Source: an uncultured Paracoccaceae bacterium (lineage in GTDB: Bacteria; Pseudomonadota; Alphaproteobacteria; Rhodobacterales; Rhodobacteraceae). From it: a stretch of DNA of 64,000 bases. The notes below the pieces were generated by a model. It had not been told where the DNA came from. It made no database searches and was given only the letters and a program-made list of their open reading frames with translations. Shown one piece after another: positions 10,322-19,914 of the stretch (position 1 is the stretch's first letter; every line of letters starts with the position of its first letter). The translations under genes were made by a program, and so were the position numbers. The stretch lies in assembly GCA_947496605.1 (NCBI GenBank), contig CANMDF010000001.1, positions 372,001 through 436,000 on the forward strand, given 5' to 3'.

Positions 10322-10846
10322 ATGGCGAAATGGGTGGCATTTCTGCGGGGTATTAATGTTGGCGGGCATCGGAAAGTCCCGATGGCTGATTTGCGCAGGC
10401 TTTTGGCTCATATCAGCGGCGATCCTGACGTCCAGACTTACATCGCTTCAGGCAATGCTGTCTTCGCGACCGTGGGGCGGGAAGAGACGTTCGCCGCTGA
10501 AATTGCGGCTGGCATAAAGGCTAAGTTTGGCTTCGATGTACCTGTGCTTGTGATGGGCGAAGATGCGATGCGTGCAGTCCTGGCAGGATGCCCATGCCCT
10601 GACGAAAAGGGCAACCTCGCGCATGCTTACCTTTGCTATGATGATCCAAAGATCGATCATGCCAATGTCGAAGAACTGCGCGTTACTTCCGAAAGCGTCA
10701 CTGTCGTAGGCCGCACAGTGTGGCTGCATGCCCCAGATGGTGTAGGGCGGTCAAAGCTGGCCGCAAAAATGGAAAAGTTGATCGGGGTTGAAGCGACCGC
10801 ACGGAATTTGAATACAGTGCGAAAAATGGTTGAGATGTTGACGTAA
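10322..10846 (+). CDS. DUF1697 domain-containing protein
   Basis: WVAFLRGINVGGHRKVPMADLRRL..YIASGNAVF typical DUF1697 start. Confidence 0.9.
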   Translation: MAKWVAFLRGINVGGHRKVPMADLRRLLAHISGDPDVQTYIASGNAVFATVGREETFAAEIAAGIKAKFGFDVPVLVMGEDAMRAVLAGCPCPDEKGNLAHAYLCYDDPKIDHANVEELRVTSESVTVVGRTVWLHAPDGVGRSKLAAKMEKLIGVEATARNLNTVRKMVEMLT

Positions 10847-10857
10847 GCGCAGATGCG

Positions 10858-11280
10858 TCAAGACCAGTGCGTCGCATACCCAATGCAGGAAACGTGTTGC
10901 AAGACAATGTACGTCTGATCCGCATAGGTTATCCGGCTACGCAGATCACTCCGATCAGTATCGGGGCAGGTATTTAGCAACGCTTCATCGATAAGGCGTG
11001 CGCGTTCTTTGGGGTCGTCAATCGGTCTTGCAAAGAATAGCTCAATGTCGTCGCGGAAAATATCCGCATGTGCGGGCGTCCCATCAGCAAGAACAGTCTC
11101 TTCGCCGACCAATTCGCGTACGGCACGCAAGTGAACACGCGGGCTGAGATAGAGGTCGTTTGTATAGTAAGGCGTCACGCGCTCATAATACCATGCATTG
11201 GTCGTTCCCTTGCGATCGATATGCGCACTGCACCCCAACAAGAGCACAGCAATAGGCCCGAATAATCCAATTTTGATCAT
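10858..11280 (-). CDS. Hypothetical lipoprotein
   Basis: MIKIGLFGPIAVLLLGCSAHID: signal peptide with lipobox LLGC. Confidence 0.65.
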   Translation of the reverse strand: MIKIGLFGPIAVLLLGCSAHIDRKGTTNAWYYERVTPYYTNDLYLSPRVHLRAVRELVGEETVLADGTPAHADIFRDDIELFFARPIDDPKERARLIDEALLNTCPDTDRSDLRSRITYADQTYIVLQHVSCIGYATHWS

Positions 11281-11488
11281 GTATTTGGCGTCTCACCCGG
11301 CAAAATTGCGATTTAAGTCTGAACTGTAGACGAAACCAAACCAAGCTGCTATCCAACCTCCATGAAGAACACCTGCATCACTATTTGCTGCATTATTATC
11401 TGCTGACATCTGTCGCGGGTTGCTCTTTGTCGTTTCATAACAGAACTGATCTTGATAAGCCCGCGGCGTAAGCTCGCGCGAGGCACCT

Positions 11489-12922
11489 ATGACGACTATC
11501 CGGCTGAACAACACAAAGACCCGCAAACGCGAGGACTTTGTTCCTATTGATCCGCAAAACGTGCGTTTGTACCTGTGTGGTCCGACGGTCTACGACCGTG
11601 CCCACCTTGGTAATTCGCGCAACGTGTTGCTGTTCGATGTCCTGTTTCGCTTGATGAAAGAGGTCTATGGCGACGCCCATGTGACCTATGTGCGCAATTT
11701 CACGGACGTGGACGACAAGATCAACGCGCGTGCTGCTGAGACGGGCCGCGATATTGGTGATATCACCGCCGAGACGATTGGCTGGTACCACGCTGATATG
11801 GATGCTTTGGGCGCTCAACGCCCCACGCATGAGCCGCGTGCGACCGATCACATCCCCCATATGATCGCGATGATCGAAGACTTGATTGCGAAAGAGCATG
11901 CTTATGCAGCAGACGGTCATGCACTTTTTGCCGTCGATAGCTATGCCGAATATGGTGCGCTGTCCGGCCGCTCGACCGACGATATGATTGCTGGAGCCCG
12001 TGTTGAGGTGGCTCCGTACAAACGCAATCCGATGGATTTTGTATTGTGGAAGCCTTCGCCTGATGGCGTGCCCGGATGGGACAGCCCTTGGGGGTTTGGG
12101 CGTCCGGGTTGGCATATTGAATGTTCTGCTATGGCGCTGGAATTGCTGGGAGAAAGCTTTGACGTTCATGGCGGTGGCAATGATTTGCAGTTTCCCCACC
12201 ACGAGAACGAGATCGCACAGTCGGCCTGCGCCAATCCTGACGGCGAATTTGCCCGCTATTGGATCCATAATGAGATGCTGCAGGTCGAGGGCAAGAAGAT
12301 GTCCAAGTCCTTGGGCAACTTCTTTACCGTGCGCGATTTGCTGGATCAGGGCGTTCCTGGCGAAGTGATCCGCATGGTCATGCTTGGCACCCACTATAGC
12401 AAGACAATGGACTGGACAGAAACGCGCCGCGCCGAGGCCGAAGGCACGTTGCGCAAGTGGTTTGGTATCTTGCATGGCCATGGCTTTGGACCTGATCTGG
12501 TTGTGGCTTTGCGCACCGAAGGTAAGTGGCAACCGGATGAAGAGTTCATCGGCGTGTTGGCCAATGATCTGAATACGTCGGGGGCTTTGTCGCGCCTGCA
12601 TGTTTTGTCGAAAGGCAAGACACCTGTTGCTTTGGCAGGCTTTGCTTACGGTTTGCAAATGCTGGGGCTGATCAATGATTGGTCCGCGATCCCACAGTTC
12701 GACGGCGGCGAGGCAGGGGCAGGCGTAGCACCCGCAATTGCCACCGTCGTCGATGCGCTCCTTGCGGACCGTGCAGCGGCGCGGGCCGCCAAAGATTGGG
12801 GGCGTGCTGACGAAGTGCGCGACATTCTGAATGCGGCTGGTGTGCAGGTCACGGACGTAGGCGGGCAGGCGACTTGGACGCCCGGACCTGACTTTGATGC
12901 CGCCAAGTTGGAGGGGCTCTGA
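11489..12922 (+). CDS. cysS: Cysteinyl-tRNA synthetase
   Basis: [41 protein letters not shown]. Confidence 0.97.
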   Translation: MTTIRLNNTKTRKREDFVPIDPQNVRLYLCGPTVYDRAHLGNSRNVLLFDVLFRLMKEVYGDAHVTYVRNFTDVDDKINARAAETGRDIGDITAETIGWYHADMDALGAQRPTHEPRATDHIPHMIAMIEDLIAKEHAYAADGHALFAVDSYAEYGALSGRSTDDMIAGARVEVAPYKRNPMDFVLWKPSPDGVPGWDSPWGFGRPGWHIECSAMALELLGESFDVHGGGNDLQFPHHENEIAQSACANPDGEFARYWIHNEMLQVEGKKMSKSLGNFFTVRDLLDQGVPGEVIRMVMLGTHYSKTMDWTETRRAEAEGTLRKWFGILHGHGFGPDLVVALRTEGKWQPDEEFIGVLANDLNTSGALSRLHVLSKGKTPVALAGFAYGLQMLGLINDWSAIPQFDGGEAGAGVAPAIATVVDALLADRAAARAAKDWGRADEVRDILNAAGVQVTDVGGQATWTPGPDFDAAKLEGL

Positions 12923-14547
12923 TGGGCAAAGAGCGCCTCTACCTTTTCGACACGACCTTGCGTGATGGCGCACAAACCCAAGGTGTTCAGTTTTCGGCAG
13001 GTGAAAAACATCAGATCGCCACTGTGCTGGATGAACTTGGGCTAGACTACATTGAAGGCGGCTGGCCGGGTGCGAACCCGACTGACACAGAGTTTTTTGC
13101 GCAGCCGCCCAAGACCCGCGCGACATTCACTGCCTTTGGGATGACCAAGCGTAGCGGCCGCTCGGCCGAGAATGATGATGTGCTGGCTGCTGTCATGAAT
13201 GCAGGCACGCCTGCCGTCTGTCTGGTTGGCAAGGCCCATGATTTCCATGTGACAACTGCCTTGGGCATCAGCCTTGAGGACAACATTGAAAACGTCCATG
13301 CCAGCTTTGCCCATATCAAGGCACAAGGCCGCGAAGGGCTGTTTGACGCCGAACACTTCTTTGACGGCTACAAAGCGAACCCTGAATATGCGTTGCAAGC
13401 GATCCATGCTGCCTTCGATGCTGGTGCGCGTTGGATTGTGCTCTGTGATACTAACGGCGGCGCACTGCCACATGAAGTGTCAGAGATCGTAACGGCAGTG
13501 ATTGCCAGCGGTATTCCGGGCACACATCTGGCTATACATACGCATAACGACACCGAAAATGCTGTGGCCAATACGTTGGCTGCTGTTCTGGCAGGTGCGC
13601 GTCAGGTGCAGGGTACGTTGAACGGTTTGGGCGAGCGGTGCGGCAATGCGAATCTGACGACGCTAATCCCGACGTTGCTGCTCAAAGAGCCCTACGCAAG
13701 CAATTTTGAAACCGGCGTGTCCGAAGAGGCATTAAAGGGCCTGCGCCGCGCGTCGCGTTTGTTGGATGACATCCTGAACCGGGTCCCTGCAAAGCAAGCT
13801 CCTTATGTGGGCGCGTCGGCCTTTGCGCATAAATCGGGGCTGCATGCCTCGGCGATTGCCAAAGACCCGAGCACCTATGAGCATATTGACCCCGCGGCAG
13901 TCGGGAACAGCCGCATTGTGCCAATGTCCAATCAGGCAGGCCAATCCAACTTGCGCGCGCGTCTGCTGGATGCGGGGTTAGAGGTCGCTGCCGATGATCC
14001 TGCCTTGCCGCGCATTGTCGAGCGGATCAAAGAACGCGAGGCCCAAGGGTTTTCCTATGATACGGCACAGGCTAGTTTTGAGCTGCTGGCCCGCGAAGAA
14101 CTGGGTACGTTGCCGCGCTTCTTTGAGGTCAAACGCTACCGTGTCACCGTCGAGAGGCGCAAGAACAAGCGCAATCAGATGGTCTCGATTTCTGAAGCCG
14201 TTGTCGTGACCAAAGTGCGCGGCAAAAAGATGCTGAATGTCAGCGAAAGCCAAGGACCGGATGGATCAGATCAGGGTCCAGTGAACGCGCTGTCGCGTGC
14301 GCTGTCCAAGGATCTGGGCCCCTATCAGGATATCATCGATGATATGCAGCTGGTCGATTTCAAGGTGCGGATCACCAATGGCGGCACCGAGGCTGTGACC
14401 CGTGTCATCATCGACAGCGAAGATGGTCAAGGGCGGTCATGGTCGACTGTTGGGGTCAGTGCCAACATCGTGGATGCGTCTTTTGATGCGCTGATAGATG
14501 CCATCAACTGGAAGCTGATCCGTGATGGTGCAAAGGCGCACGCATGA
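12922..14547 (+). CDS. cimA: Citramalate synthase
   Basis: LYLFDTTLRDGAQTQGVQFS; EGGWPGANPTD; C-terminal LeuA-like regulatory domain. Confidence 0.94.
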   Translation: MGKERLYLFDTTLRDGAQTQGVQFSAGEKHQIATVLDELGLDYIEGGWPGANPTDTEFFAQPPKTRATFTAFGMTKRSGRSAENDDVLAAVMNAGTPAVCLVGKAHDFHVTTALGISLEDNIENVHASFAHIKAQGREGLFDAEHFFDGYKANPEYALQAIHAAFDAGARWIVLCDTNGGALPHEVSEIVTAVIASGIPGTHLAIHTHNDTENAVANTLAAVLAGARQVQGTLNGLGERCGNANLTTLIPTLLLKEPYASNFETGVSEEALKGLRRASRLLDDILNRVPAKQAPYVGASAFAHKSGLHASAIAKDPSTYEHIDPAAVGNSRIVPMSNQAGQSNLRARLLDAGLEVAADDPALPRIVERIKEREAQGFSYDTAQASFELLAREELGTLPRFFEVKRYRVTVERRKNKRNQMVSISEAVVVTKVRGKKMLNVSESQGPDGSDQGPVNALSRALSKDLGPYQDIIDDMQLVDFKVRITNGGTEAVTRVIIDSEDGQGRSWSTVGVSANIVDASFDALIDAINWKLIRDGAKAHA

Positions 14548-15311
14548 GCTTTGACGCCTGTGCCGCACTGGTTGAAAAGGCCGATCCGATGCGGTTTCGC
14601 GTGGCGATGGCAGCCCCGGTCGCGGCCCGTAAAGTTCTGTTTCCGCTGTATGCATTCAATGTTGAGGTCGCACGCGCCCCTTGGGTGACTCAAGAGGCGA
14701 TGATCGCCGAGATGCGCCTGCAATGGTGGCGTGACGCTTTGGAAGAGATCGCGGAGGGCAAGACCCCGCGCAGACATGAAGTTGTTGATGCACTGGCCGG
14801 CGTTTTGGATGTTGAGGCCGCGAAATGCCTGGATGGGTTGGTCGCTGCACGGAGGTGGGATGTTTACAAAGACCCATTTGAAGGATCCGCGCATTTTGAC
14901 GAATACATCGATGCTACGTCGGGCCATTTGATGTGGACGGCATCGCGATTGCTCGGCGCCGCAGATGAGGCGGTCGTGCGCGATTTCGCTTACGGTGTCG
15001 GGGTTGCGAATATCTTCCAGGCGGTTCCCGCGCTTGTCGCGCAAGGGAGGGAGCCTTTGATTGATACGACAGATGCGGGTCTTTTGACATTAGCCAACAA
15101 CGGATTGCAACGGCTTTCACAGGCTGCAAGAGGGCGTCGCGCTGTTTCAAAGGCTTCGGGTGTTGCATTGGTCGCAGGGTATCATGCCAAGGGCGTTTTG
15201 CGCATGGTTCAAGATACGCCAGCTCGGGTGACGGCCGATGCGCTTGATACCAATCCGGCACGCGATAGTCTGCGTTTTCTGAATGTGTCCTTGCGTGGAT
15301 GGTGGCGCTGA
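14544..15311 (+). CDS. Squalene/phytoene synthase-fold protein, NDUFAF6-like
   Basis: PLYAFNVEVARAPWVTQEAMIAEMRLQWWRDALEEI; fold family by motif, but Asp-rich DxxxD motifs absent. Confidence 0.75.
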   Translation: MSFDACAALVEKADPMRFRVAMAAPVAARKVLFPLYAFNVEVARAPWVTQEAMIAEMRLQWWRDALEEIAEGKTPRRHEVVDALAGVLDVEAAKCLDGLVAARRWDVYKDPFEGSAHFDEYIDATSGHLMWTASRLLGAADEAVVRDFAYGVGVANIFQAVPALVAQGREPLIDTTDAGLLTLANNGLQRLSQAARGRRAVSKASGVALVAGYHAKGVLRMVQDTPARVTADALDTNPARDSLRFLNVSLRGWWR

Positions 15312-15337
15312 ACAATTTTCGCCAAGAATTGTTGGGC

Positions 15338-16552
15338 CTAGATTGCCATCTTGGGCTGCCGCACCAACCAGATGAGTGATCCGCCTGCCAGCACCAAAAA
15401 CGGCACCATTGCGATATTCACAGCGTTCCATCCCTCAACCGGTGACCCGCCCGAGCAGTTCATCAACCCGCCAGAGGCCAGCGATGCCACCGTGACCATC
15501 CCAAAGACGATCATGTCGTTCATGCCTTGTGCGACGCCGCGTTCTTCGGGACGATGTGCGCCCGCAAGCATTGTTGTCGCGCCGATAAAGCCAAAGTTCC
15601 AACCGATGCCCAGCAAGATCAAAGCAAGAAAGAAATTCCCAAGCTCAACACCTGACAATGCGACCCCACCTGCAAATGCCAGAATGATCAACCCAAGCGA
15701 GACGATCCGTTCAACGCCAAATCGTGCAATCAAGTGACCCGTAAAGAACGACGGTCCAAACATTGCCAGCACGTGGGCTGAAACGATGTCATTGGCATTG
15801 TCTGTGGTGAACCCGCAGCCGACAACAGCGAGCGGCGTCGATGTCATCACAAGGTTCATCAGTGAGTAAGATACCATCGCGCAGATGATCGCGACCAGAA
15901 CACGCGGTTCGCGCAAAAGCTCTAGTCGGCTGCGACTTGGGGCGACAGAGGCTTGTGGTTCAGACTTGGACCCTTTGGGCAGATCGAGCCATAAAAACAG
16001 CAACATGCCCACAAGGTTGAGGACGATGATTGCGATATAAGTCCCAAGAAAAGGCACGACATAGACGTCCTGCACCAGCTTGTTCAGCTGCGGGCCGACG
16101 ATGGCTGATAGCAAGCCGCCTGCCATGACATAAGAAATCGCTTTGGGGCGAAAGGCCTCGGATGCTGTGTCGGTCGCGGCAAACCTGAAAAAACCCTGCG
16201 CAGACATATAGATGCCCGTCAGATATGACCCTACCAGAAGCGTGACAAAGGAACTGGTGTAAAGCCCATAAGCGGAAACAGCCGCTCCTGCCGCACCCGC
16301 AAATGCCCCAAGGAAAAAACCAAACCGCCGTCCGTTGCGTTGCATCAGCGGGCTGATCCATGGCGCTGTCGTCATAGACCCAAAGACGATGAATGAAATG
16401 GGCAATGTCGCAAGACACACGTTTGAGGCCAATTGCCCACCGACGAGACCGCCGACAACAAAAAGCATAGGAAGTTGAGCGCCCAAAATCGCTTGGGCTA
16501 ATACCAGAACGGCCACATTGCGTTTGGCCCGTGTGTCGTCAACATATGTCAT
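15338..16552 (-). CDS. MFS transporter
   Basis: ~12-TM ORF of MFS length; GIGWNFGFIGATTMLAGAHRPEERGVAQGMND. Confidence 0.88.
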   Translation of the reverse strand: MTYVDDTRAKRNVAVLVLAQAILGAQLPMLFVVGGLVGGQLASNVCLATLPISFIVFGSMTTAPWISPLMQRNGRRFGFFLGAFAGAAGAAVSAYGLYTSSFVTLLVGSYLTGIYMSAQGFFRFAATDTASEAFRPKAISYVMAGGLLSAIVGPQLNKLVQDVYVVPFLGTYIAIIVLNLVGMLLFLWLDLPKGSKSEPQASVAPSRSRLELLREPRVLVAIICAMVSYSLMNLVMTSTPLAVVGCGFTTDNANDIVSAHVLAMFGPSFFTGHLIARFGVERIVSLGLIILAFAGGVALSGVELGNFFLALILLGIGWNFGFIGATTMLAGAHRPEERGVAQGMNDMIVFGMVTVASLASGGLMNCSGGSPVEGWNAVNIAMVPFLVLAGGSLIWLVRQPKMAI

Positions 16553-16595
16553 GGTTCAATCGGTACGCCCGGTTTGTGAGGGGTGCAAGGACTGC

Positions 16596-17846
16596 TTACG
16601 CATTGTCAATGATATGCGCGAAGCTGCCGCTGATATTGTTTTGGATCAAACCCATTGAGGGCAGGGCGGTGCCTTCTGCGTCGCTGGCCTGAAACAGTGG
16701 CTGTCCTCGCGCATGTAACGTGGTTGCATAGTGAAATTCGTGCCCTTTCCATACGCCCTGAAAAGGGCCGGTGCTTGCTGAAAGATCACGGTATCCCAAG
16801 TGCAGTTTGCGTGTTGCAAAAGACGTTGCAAGTGGCAAAAGCCCTGCCATTTCATGCACGGTGCCATCCTTGTCCGTCAGTGTTTCGCCCAGTGTCATGT
16901 ATCCGCCGCATTCGCCGTAAATCTGGGCTTTGCTCTTTCGGAGCGATTCAAGAAATCGGGTATTCGCCGCAAGTTTTCCTGCGTGAAGCTCCGGATAGCC
17001 GCCGGGAAGGTAGATAAGATCGGCATCGGGGGCTGGATCATTCGCGAGGGGCGAAAAGAGTTGGATTTGCGCACCTGAGTTGCGCCAGTCTTGCATCAAA
17101 TGCGGATAGCTAAAGGCAAAGGCTGCGTCCTGCGCGACTGCGATGCTTTGGGCAGGTGGTTTGCTTGGACTTTGTGCCGCCTGTTGATGCATTGGTCTTA
17201 ACAAGCGCTGTAGGCCGGACAGATCACTGTTTTCAGAGATCAAGTGTGCGGCGCCTTCAAGATAGGCTTCTAGGTCGGGCCGTTCCTGGGCTTGTACCAG
17301 TCCGAGGTGCCTTGAAGGTTGGGTCAGCGACGATGTGCGTGGAATGACCCCGAAAACTTGAATGTCACCAAGCGCCCGTCGCAGCATCGCTTCGTGCCGC
17401 GCAGACCCTACATTATTGAGGATGACACCTGCGATATGCACGTCCTTGTCGTGGTGTATGAAACCTTGGGCCAGAGCAGTCACTGATCCCGCCATTTTCC
17501 CTGCGTCGATCACTAAAATGACGGAAAGACCTAAAATGCGGGCGAGATCTGCGGTGGCCCCCGTGCCGTCGGGTGGTGCCCCATCAAACAGCCCCATCGC
17601 GCCTTCTATGATCAATGGCACTGGGCCTGCGCTCAGTGACTTGATCCTTGCGTTCGTCATCGCCCAGGCATCGAGGTTTAGGCAAGGCTGCCCGCAGGCT
17701 GCTTCGTGAAAGCGTGGATCAATGTAGTCGGGGCCTGACTTGGCGGCCCTGACAGGCACTTCGCGTTGTTGAAATGCGCGTAGCAGGCCAAGTGTGAACG
17801 TGGTCTTGCCGCTGCCCGAAGATGGTGCGGCGATAATGAAGCTCAT
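16596..17846 (-). CDS. cobB: Cobyrinate a,c-diamide synthase
   Basis: IIAAPSSGSGKTTFTLGLLRAF; AAKSGPDYIDPRFHEAACG; LPGGYPELHA; YGECGGYMTLG. Confidence 0.95.
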   Translation of the reverse strand: MSFIIAAPSSGSGKTTFTLGLLRAFQQREVPVRAAKSGPDYIDPRFHEAACGQPCLNLDAWAMTNARIKSLSAGPVPLIIEGAMGLFDGAPPDGTGATADLARILGLSVILVIDAGKMAGSVTALAQGFIHHDKDVHIAGVILNNVGSARHEAMLRRALGDIQVFGVIPRTSSLTQPSRHLGLVQAQERPDLEAYLEGAAHLISENSDLSGLQRLLRPMHQQAAQSPSKPPAQSIAVAQDAAFAFSYPHLMQDWRNSGAQIQLFSPLANDPAPDADLIYLPGGYPELHAGKLAANTRFLESLRKSKAQIYGECGGYMTLGETLTDKDGTVHEMAGLLPLATSFATRKLHLGYRDLSASTGPFQGVWKGHEFHYATTLHARGQPLFQASDAEGTALPSMGLIQNNISGSFAHIIDNA

Positions 17847-17866
17847 CTTTTGTGGAGGCTTTGGGG

Positions 17867-17900
17867 TGCCTCCGGCGGGAGTTTATCTGGCAAGATGAAG
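17867..17900. repeat. Intergenic repeat copy 1 (TGCCTCCGGCGGGAGTTTAT..)
   Basis: TGCCTCCGGCGG[G/A]AGTTT shared with 58353..; flanked by GGAGGC..GCCTCC hairpin 17854-17873. Confidence 0.6.
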
Positions 17901-17914
17901 AGAGCGTGCATGTT

Positions 17915-18766
17915 TCAGGCAGATTCGGCAGGGCGTCCGCGCCCCAGCGGGTCAAGATTGCGGGGCGCTTGGCCGGCGGCCATGTTTTGCCAGTCCAGCA
18001 CTTGCCGCATCAGCACGGATTGTCCGATGCAGATGATGGCAGGCGGTGACAGTTTTGCGGCTGCGATGTCGTCGACAATGGTGCCGAGTGTTGTCTCTAA
18101 GACCTGTTGATCGTCGGTCGTCGCTGTTGTTACAACGGCGACGGGTTCATGCAGGCTGCGACCCGCGTCCACGAGTTGCCTTGCGATTTGGGCGATGTGT
18201 TTCATGCCCATATAGATCACGATGACTTGGCTGCCTTTGGAAATGCTGGCCCAGTCAAGTGAGCTGGGTGTGTTGCCCGATTGGTCGTGGCCGGTCACAA
18301 ATGTCACGGACTGGTTTACGTCGCGGTGCGTGACGGGGATGCCTGCATAGGCCAGACCGCCGATCCCGGCTGAAATGCCGGGGATGATCCGGATCGGGAT
18401 GCCATGTTGCACAAGCGTTTGCGCTTCTTCGCCGCCACGCCCAAAGACGAATGGGTCGCCGCCTTTAAGCCGCAAGACCCGTTTGCCAGCGCGTGCCAGA
18501 TCGACCAAACGCAGCGAAATATCGCGTTGTTTCGCAGACGGCTTACCGCCCCGTTTGCCAGCATAGATATGTTCCGCTTGCGGTGCCCAGCTCAGGATTT
18601 GTTCCTGTACCAGCGCGTCATAGATCACCACATCTGCCTGCCGCAATGCGTTCACTGCATGCAGCGTCAGCAGCCCCGGATCGCCCGGACCAGCGCCACA
18701 AAGCCAAACCCAACCGGGTTCTAGCGTGGGCCATGTGTGGGCCGGGAGGGGGATATCTGTGCTCAT
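17915..18766 (-). CDS. cobA: Uroporphyrinogen-III C-methyltransferase
   Basis: VWLCGAGPGDPGLLTLHAVNALRQADVVIYDALV; RLKGGDPFVFGRGGEE; start at MSTDIPLP chosen over longer ORF start. Confidence 0.95.
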   Translation of the reverse strand: MSTDIPLPAHTWPTLEPGWVWLCGAGPGDPGLLTLHAVNALRQADVVIYDALVQEQILSWAPQAEHIYAGKRGGKPSAKQRDISLRLVDLARAGKRVLRLKGGDPFVFGRGGEEAQTLVQHGIPIRIIPGISAGIGGLAYAGIPVTHRDVNQSVTFVTGHDQSGNTPSSLDWASISKGSQVIVIYMGMKHIAQIARQLVDAGRSLHEPVAVVTTATTDDQQVLETTLGTIVDDIAAAKLSPPAIICIGQSVLMRQVLDWQNMAAGQAPRNLDPLGRGRPAESA

Positions 18767-18864
18767 GCCCTCTTTATGCCGCTGATTGCAGGGCTTGGAA
18801 AGGTGACAAACGACCTCGTATTGGTGATTGCCGTCATGGGCGTGCCTGCCTATCGTCGCGCGCA

Positions 18865-19914
18865 ATGAGTGATGAGACGACAACAGAATTGCGCCGCGGC
18901 TGGACCACGGGCGCATGTGCGACGGCGGCCACCAAAGCAGCTTTACAACGGCTTTGGGGTGGCGCGTTTGAACGAGACGTGGGAATTACCCTGCCACGTG
19001 GCGAAACGCCTGTCTTTCCGCTGGCTTTGGCTGAGGTTGGTGATGGTTGGGCGCGTGTCGGCATTACCAAGGATGCGGGCGATGATCCGGATGTGACCCA
19101 TGGTGCGCTGATCATTGTGACGGTGTCCAAGTCGGCAGATGGCGTTGTTTTTGTGGCGGGTGAGGGCGTTGGTACTGTCACAAAGCCCGGATTGCCCATT
19201 GGCGTAGGTGAGCCTGCAATTAACCCTGTGCCGCGCCAGATGATGACCGATGTTGTCGCTGAGATGGCGGCGCAGTTTACGCAGACCCCTGATGTGACCA
19301 TCGAAGTTTCGATCCCAGACGGCGCAGAGATTGCGATGAAGACATGGAATCCCCGGTTGGGGATTGAAGGTGGGCTGTCTATTCTTGGCACCACCGGTGT
19401 CGTGCGCCCCTTTAGCTGTGCGGCTTGGATCGCCTCGATCCATCGCGGCATTGACGTGGCCCGCGCGGATGGGGTGCCACATGTGGCGGGATGCACGGGG
19501 GCGACATCTGAGAAGACTGTGCAGGCGCTTTATGATCTGCCCGATCACGCGATGCTGGATATGGGGGATTTCGCGGGGGGGATGCTAAAGTACCTCGGCA
19601 AGCATCCTGTGGCCCGCGTCACGATTGGAGGCGGTATCGGCAAGATCACAAAGCTTGCGCAGGGTGCGATTGATTTGCATTCAGGGCGTAGCCAAGTTGA
19701 TTTTGCAAAGCTTGCGGGTCTCTCAGGCGATGCGCGTGTGGCCCAAGCGAATACAGCGCTGGAAGCGTTAGAAATAGCGGGCCCCAGCTTGGCCCAGAAA
19801 GTTGCGCAAAACGCTTTGGCCCAAGTACAGAACCGCTTTGGAACACCGGATATTGTTTTTGATATTGTTGTGATCGACCGCCAAGGCACCATTGTCGCGA
19901 GGGCAGGCGTATGA
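18865..19914 (+). CDS. cbiD: Cobalt-precorrin-5B (C1)-methyltransferase
   Basis: LRRGWTTGACATAATKAA.., DDPDVTHGALI, CTGATSEK; true start MSDETTTELRRGWTTG, not ORF-track 18493. Confidence 0.95.
   Translation: MSDETTTELRRGWTTGACATAATKAALQRLWGGAFERDVGITLPRGETPVFPLALAEVGDGWARVGITKDAGDDPDVTHGALIIVTVSKSADGVVFVAGEGVGTVTKPGLPIGVGEPAINPVPRQMMTDVVAEMAAQFTQTPDVTIEVSIPDGAEIAMKTWNPRLGIEGGLSILGTTGVVRPFSCAAWIASIHRGIDVARADGVPHVAGCTGATSEKTVQALYDLPDHAMLDMGDFAGGMLKYLGKHPVARVTIGGGIGKITKLAQGAIDLHSGRSQVDFAKLAGLSGDARVAQANTALEALEIAGPSLAQKVAQNALAQVQNRFGTPDIVFDIVVIDRQGTIVARAGV

Noticed and set aside
11293-11526. 77-aa ORF overlapping the cysS start
   Set aside because: Overlaps cysS, no recognisable domain or convincing RBS.
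11435-13126. 563-aa antisense ORF opposite cysS
   Set aside because: Lies on the complement of a clear cysS gene; composition is that of a GC-rich shadow ORF with no recognisable domain.
15311-15333. AACAATT..AATTGTT hairpin between convergent genes as a terminator
   Set aside because: Only a 7-bp AT-rich stem with no U-tract; too weak to call.
18493-18864. N-terminal extension of the CbiD ORF
   Set aside because: Overlaps divergent cobA; the extension is not CbiD-like and the good start is MSDETTTELRRGWTTG at 18865.
18767-18864. Cobalamin riboswitch in the cobA/cbiD gap
   Set aside because: Gap is under 100 nt and lacks a recognisable B12 box.
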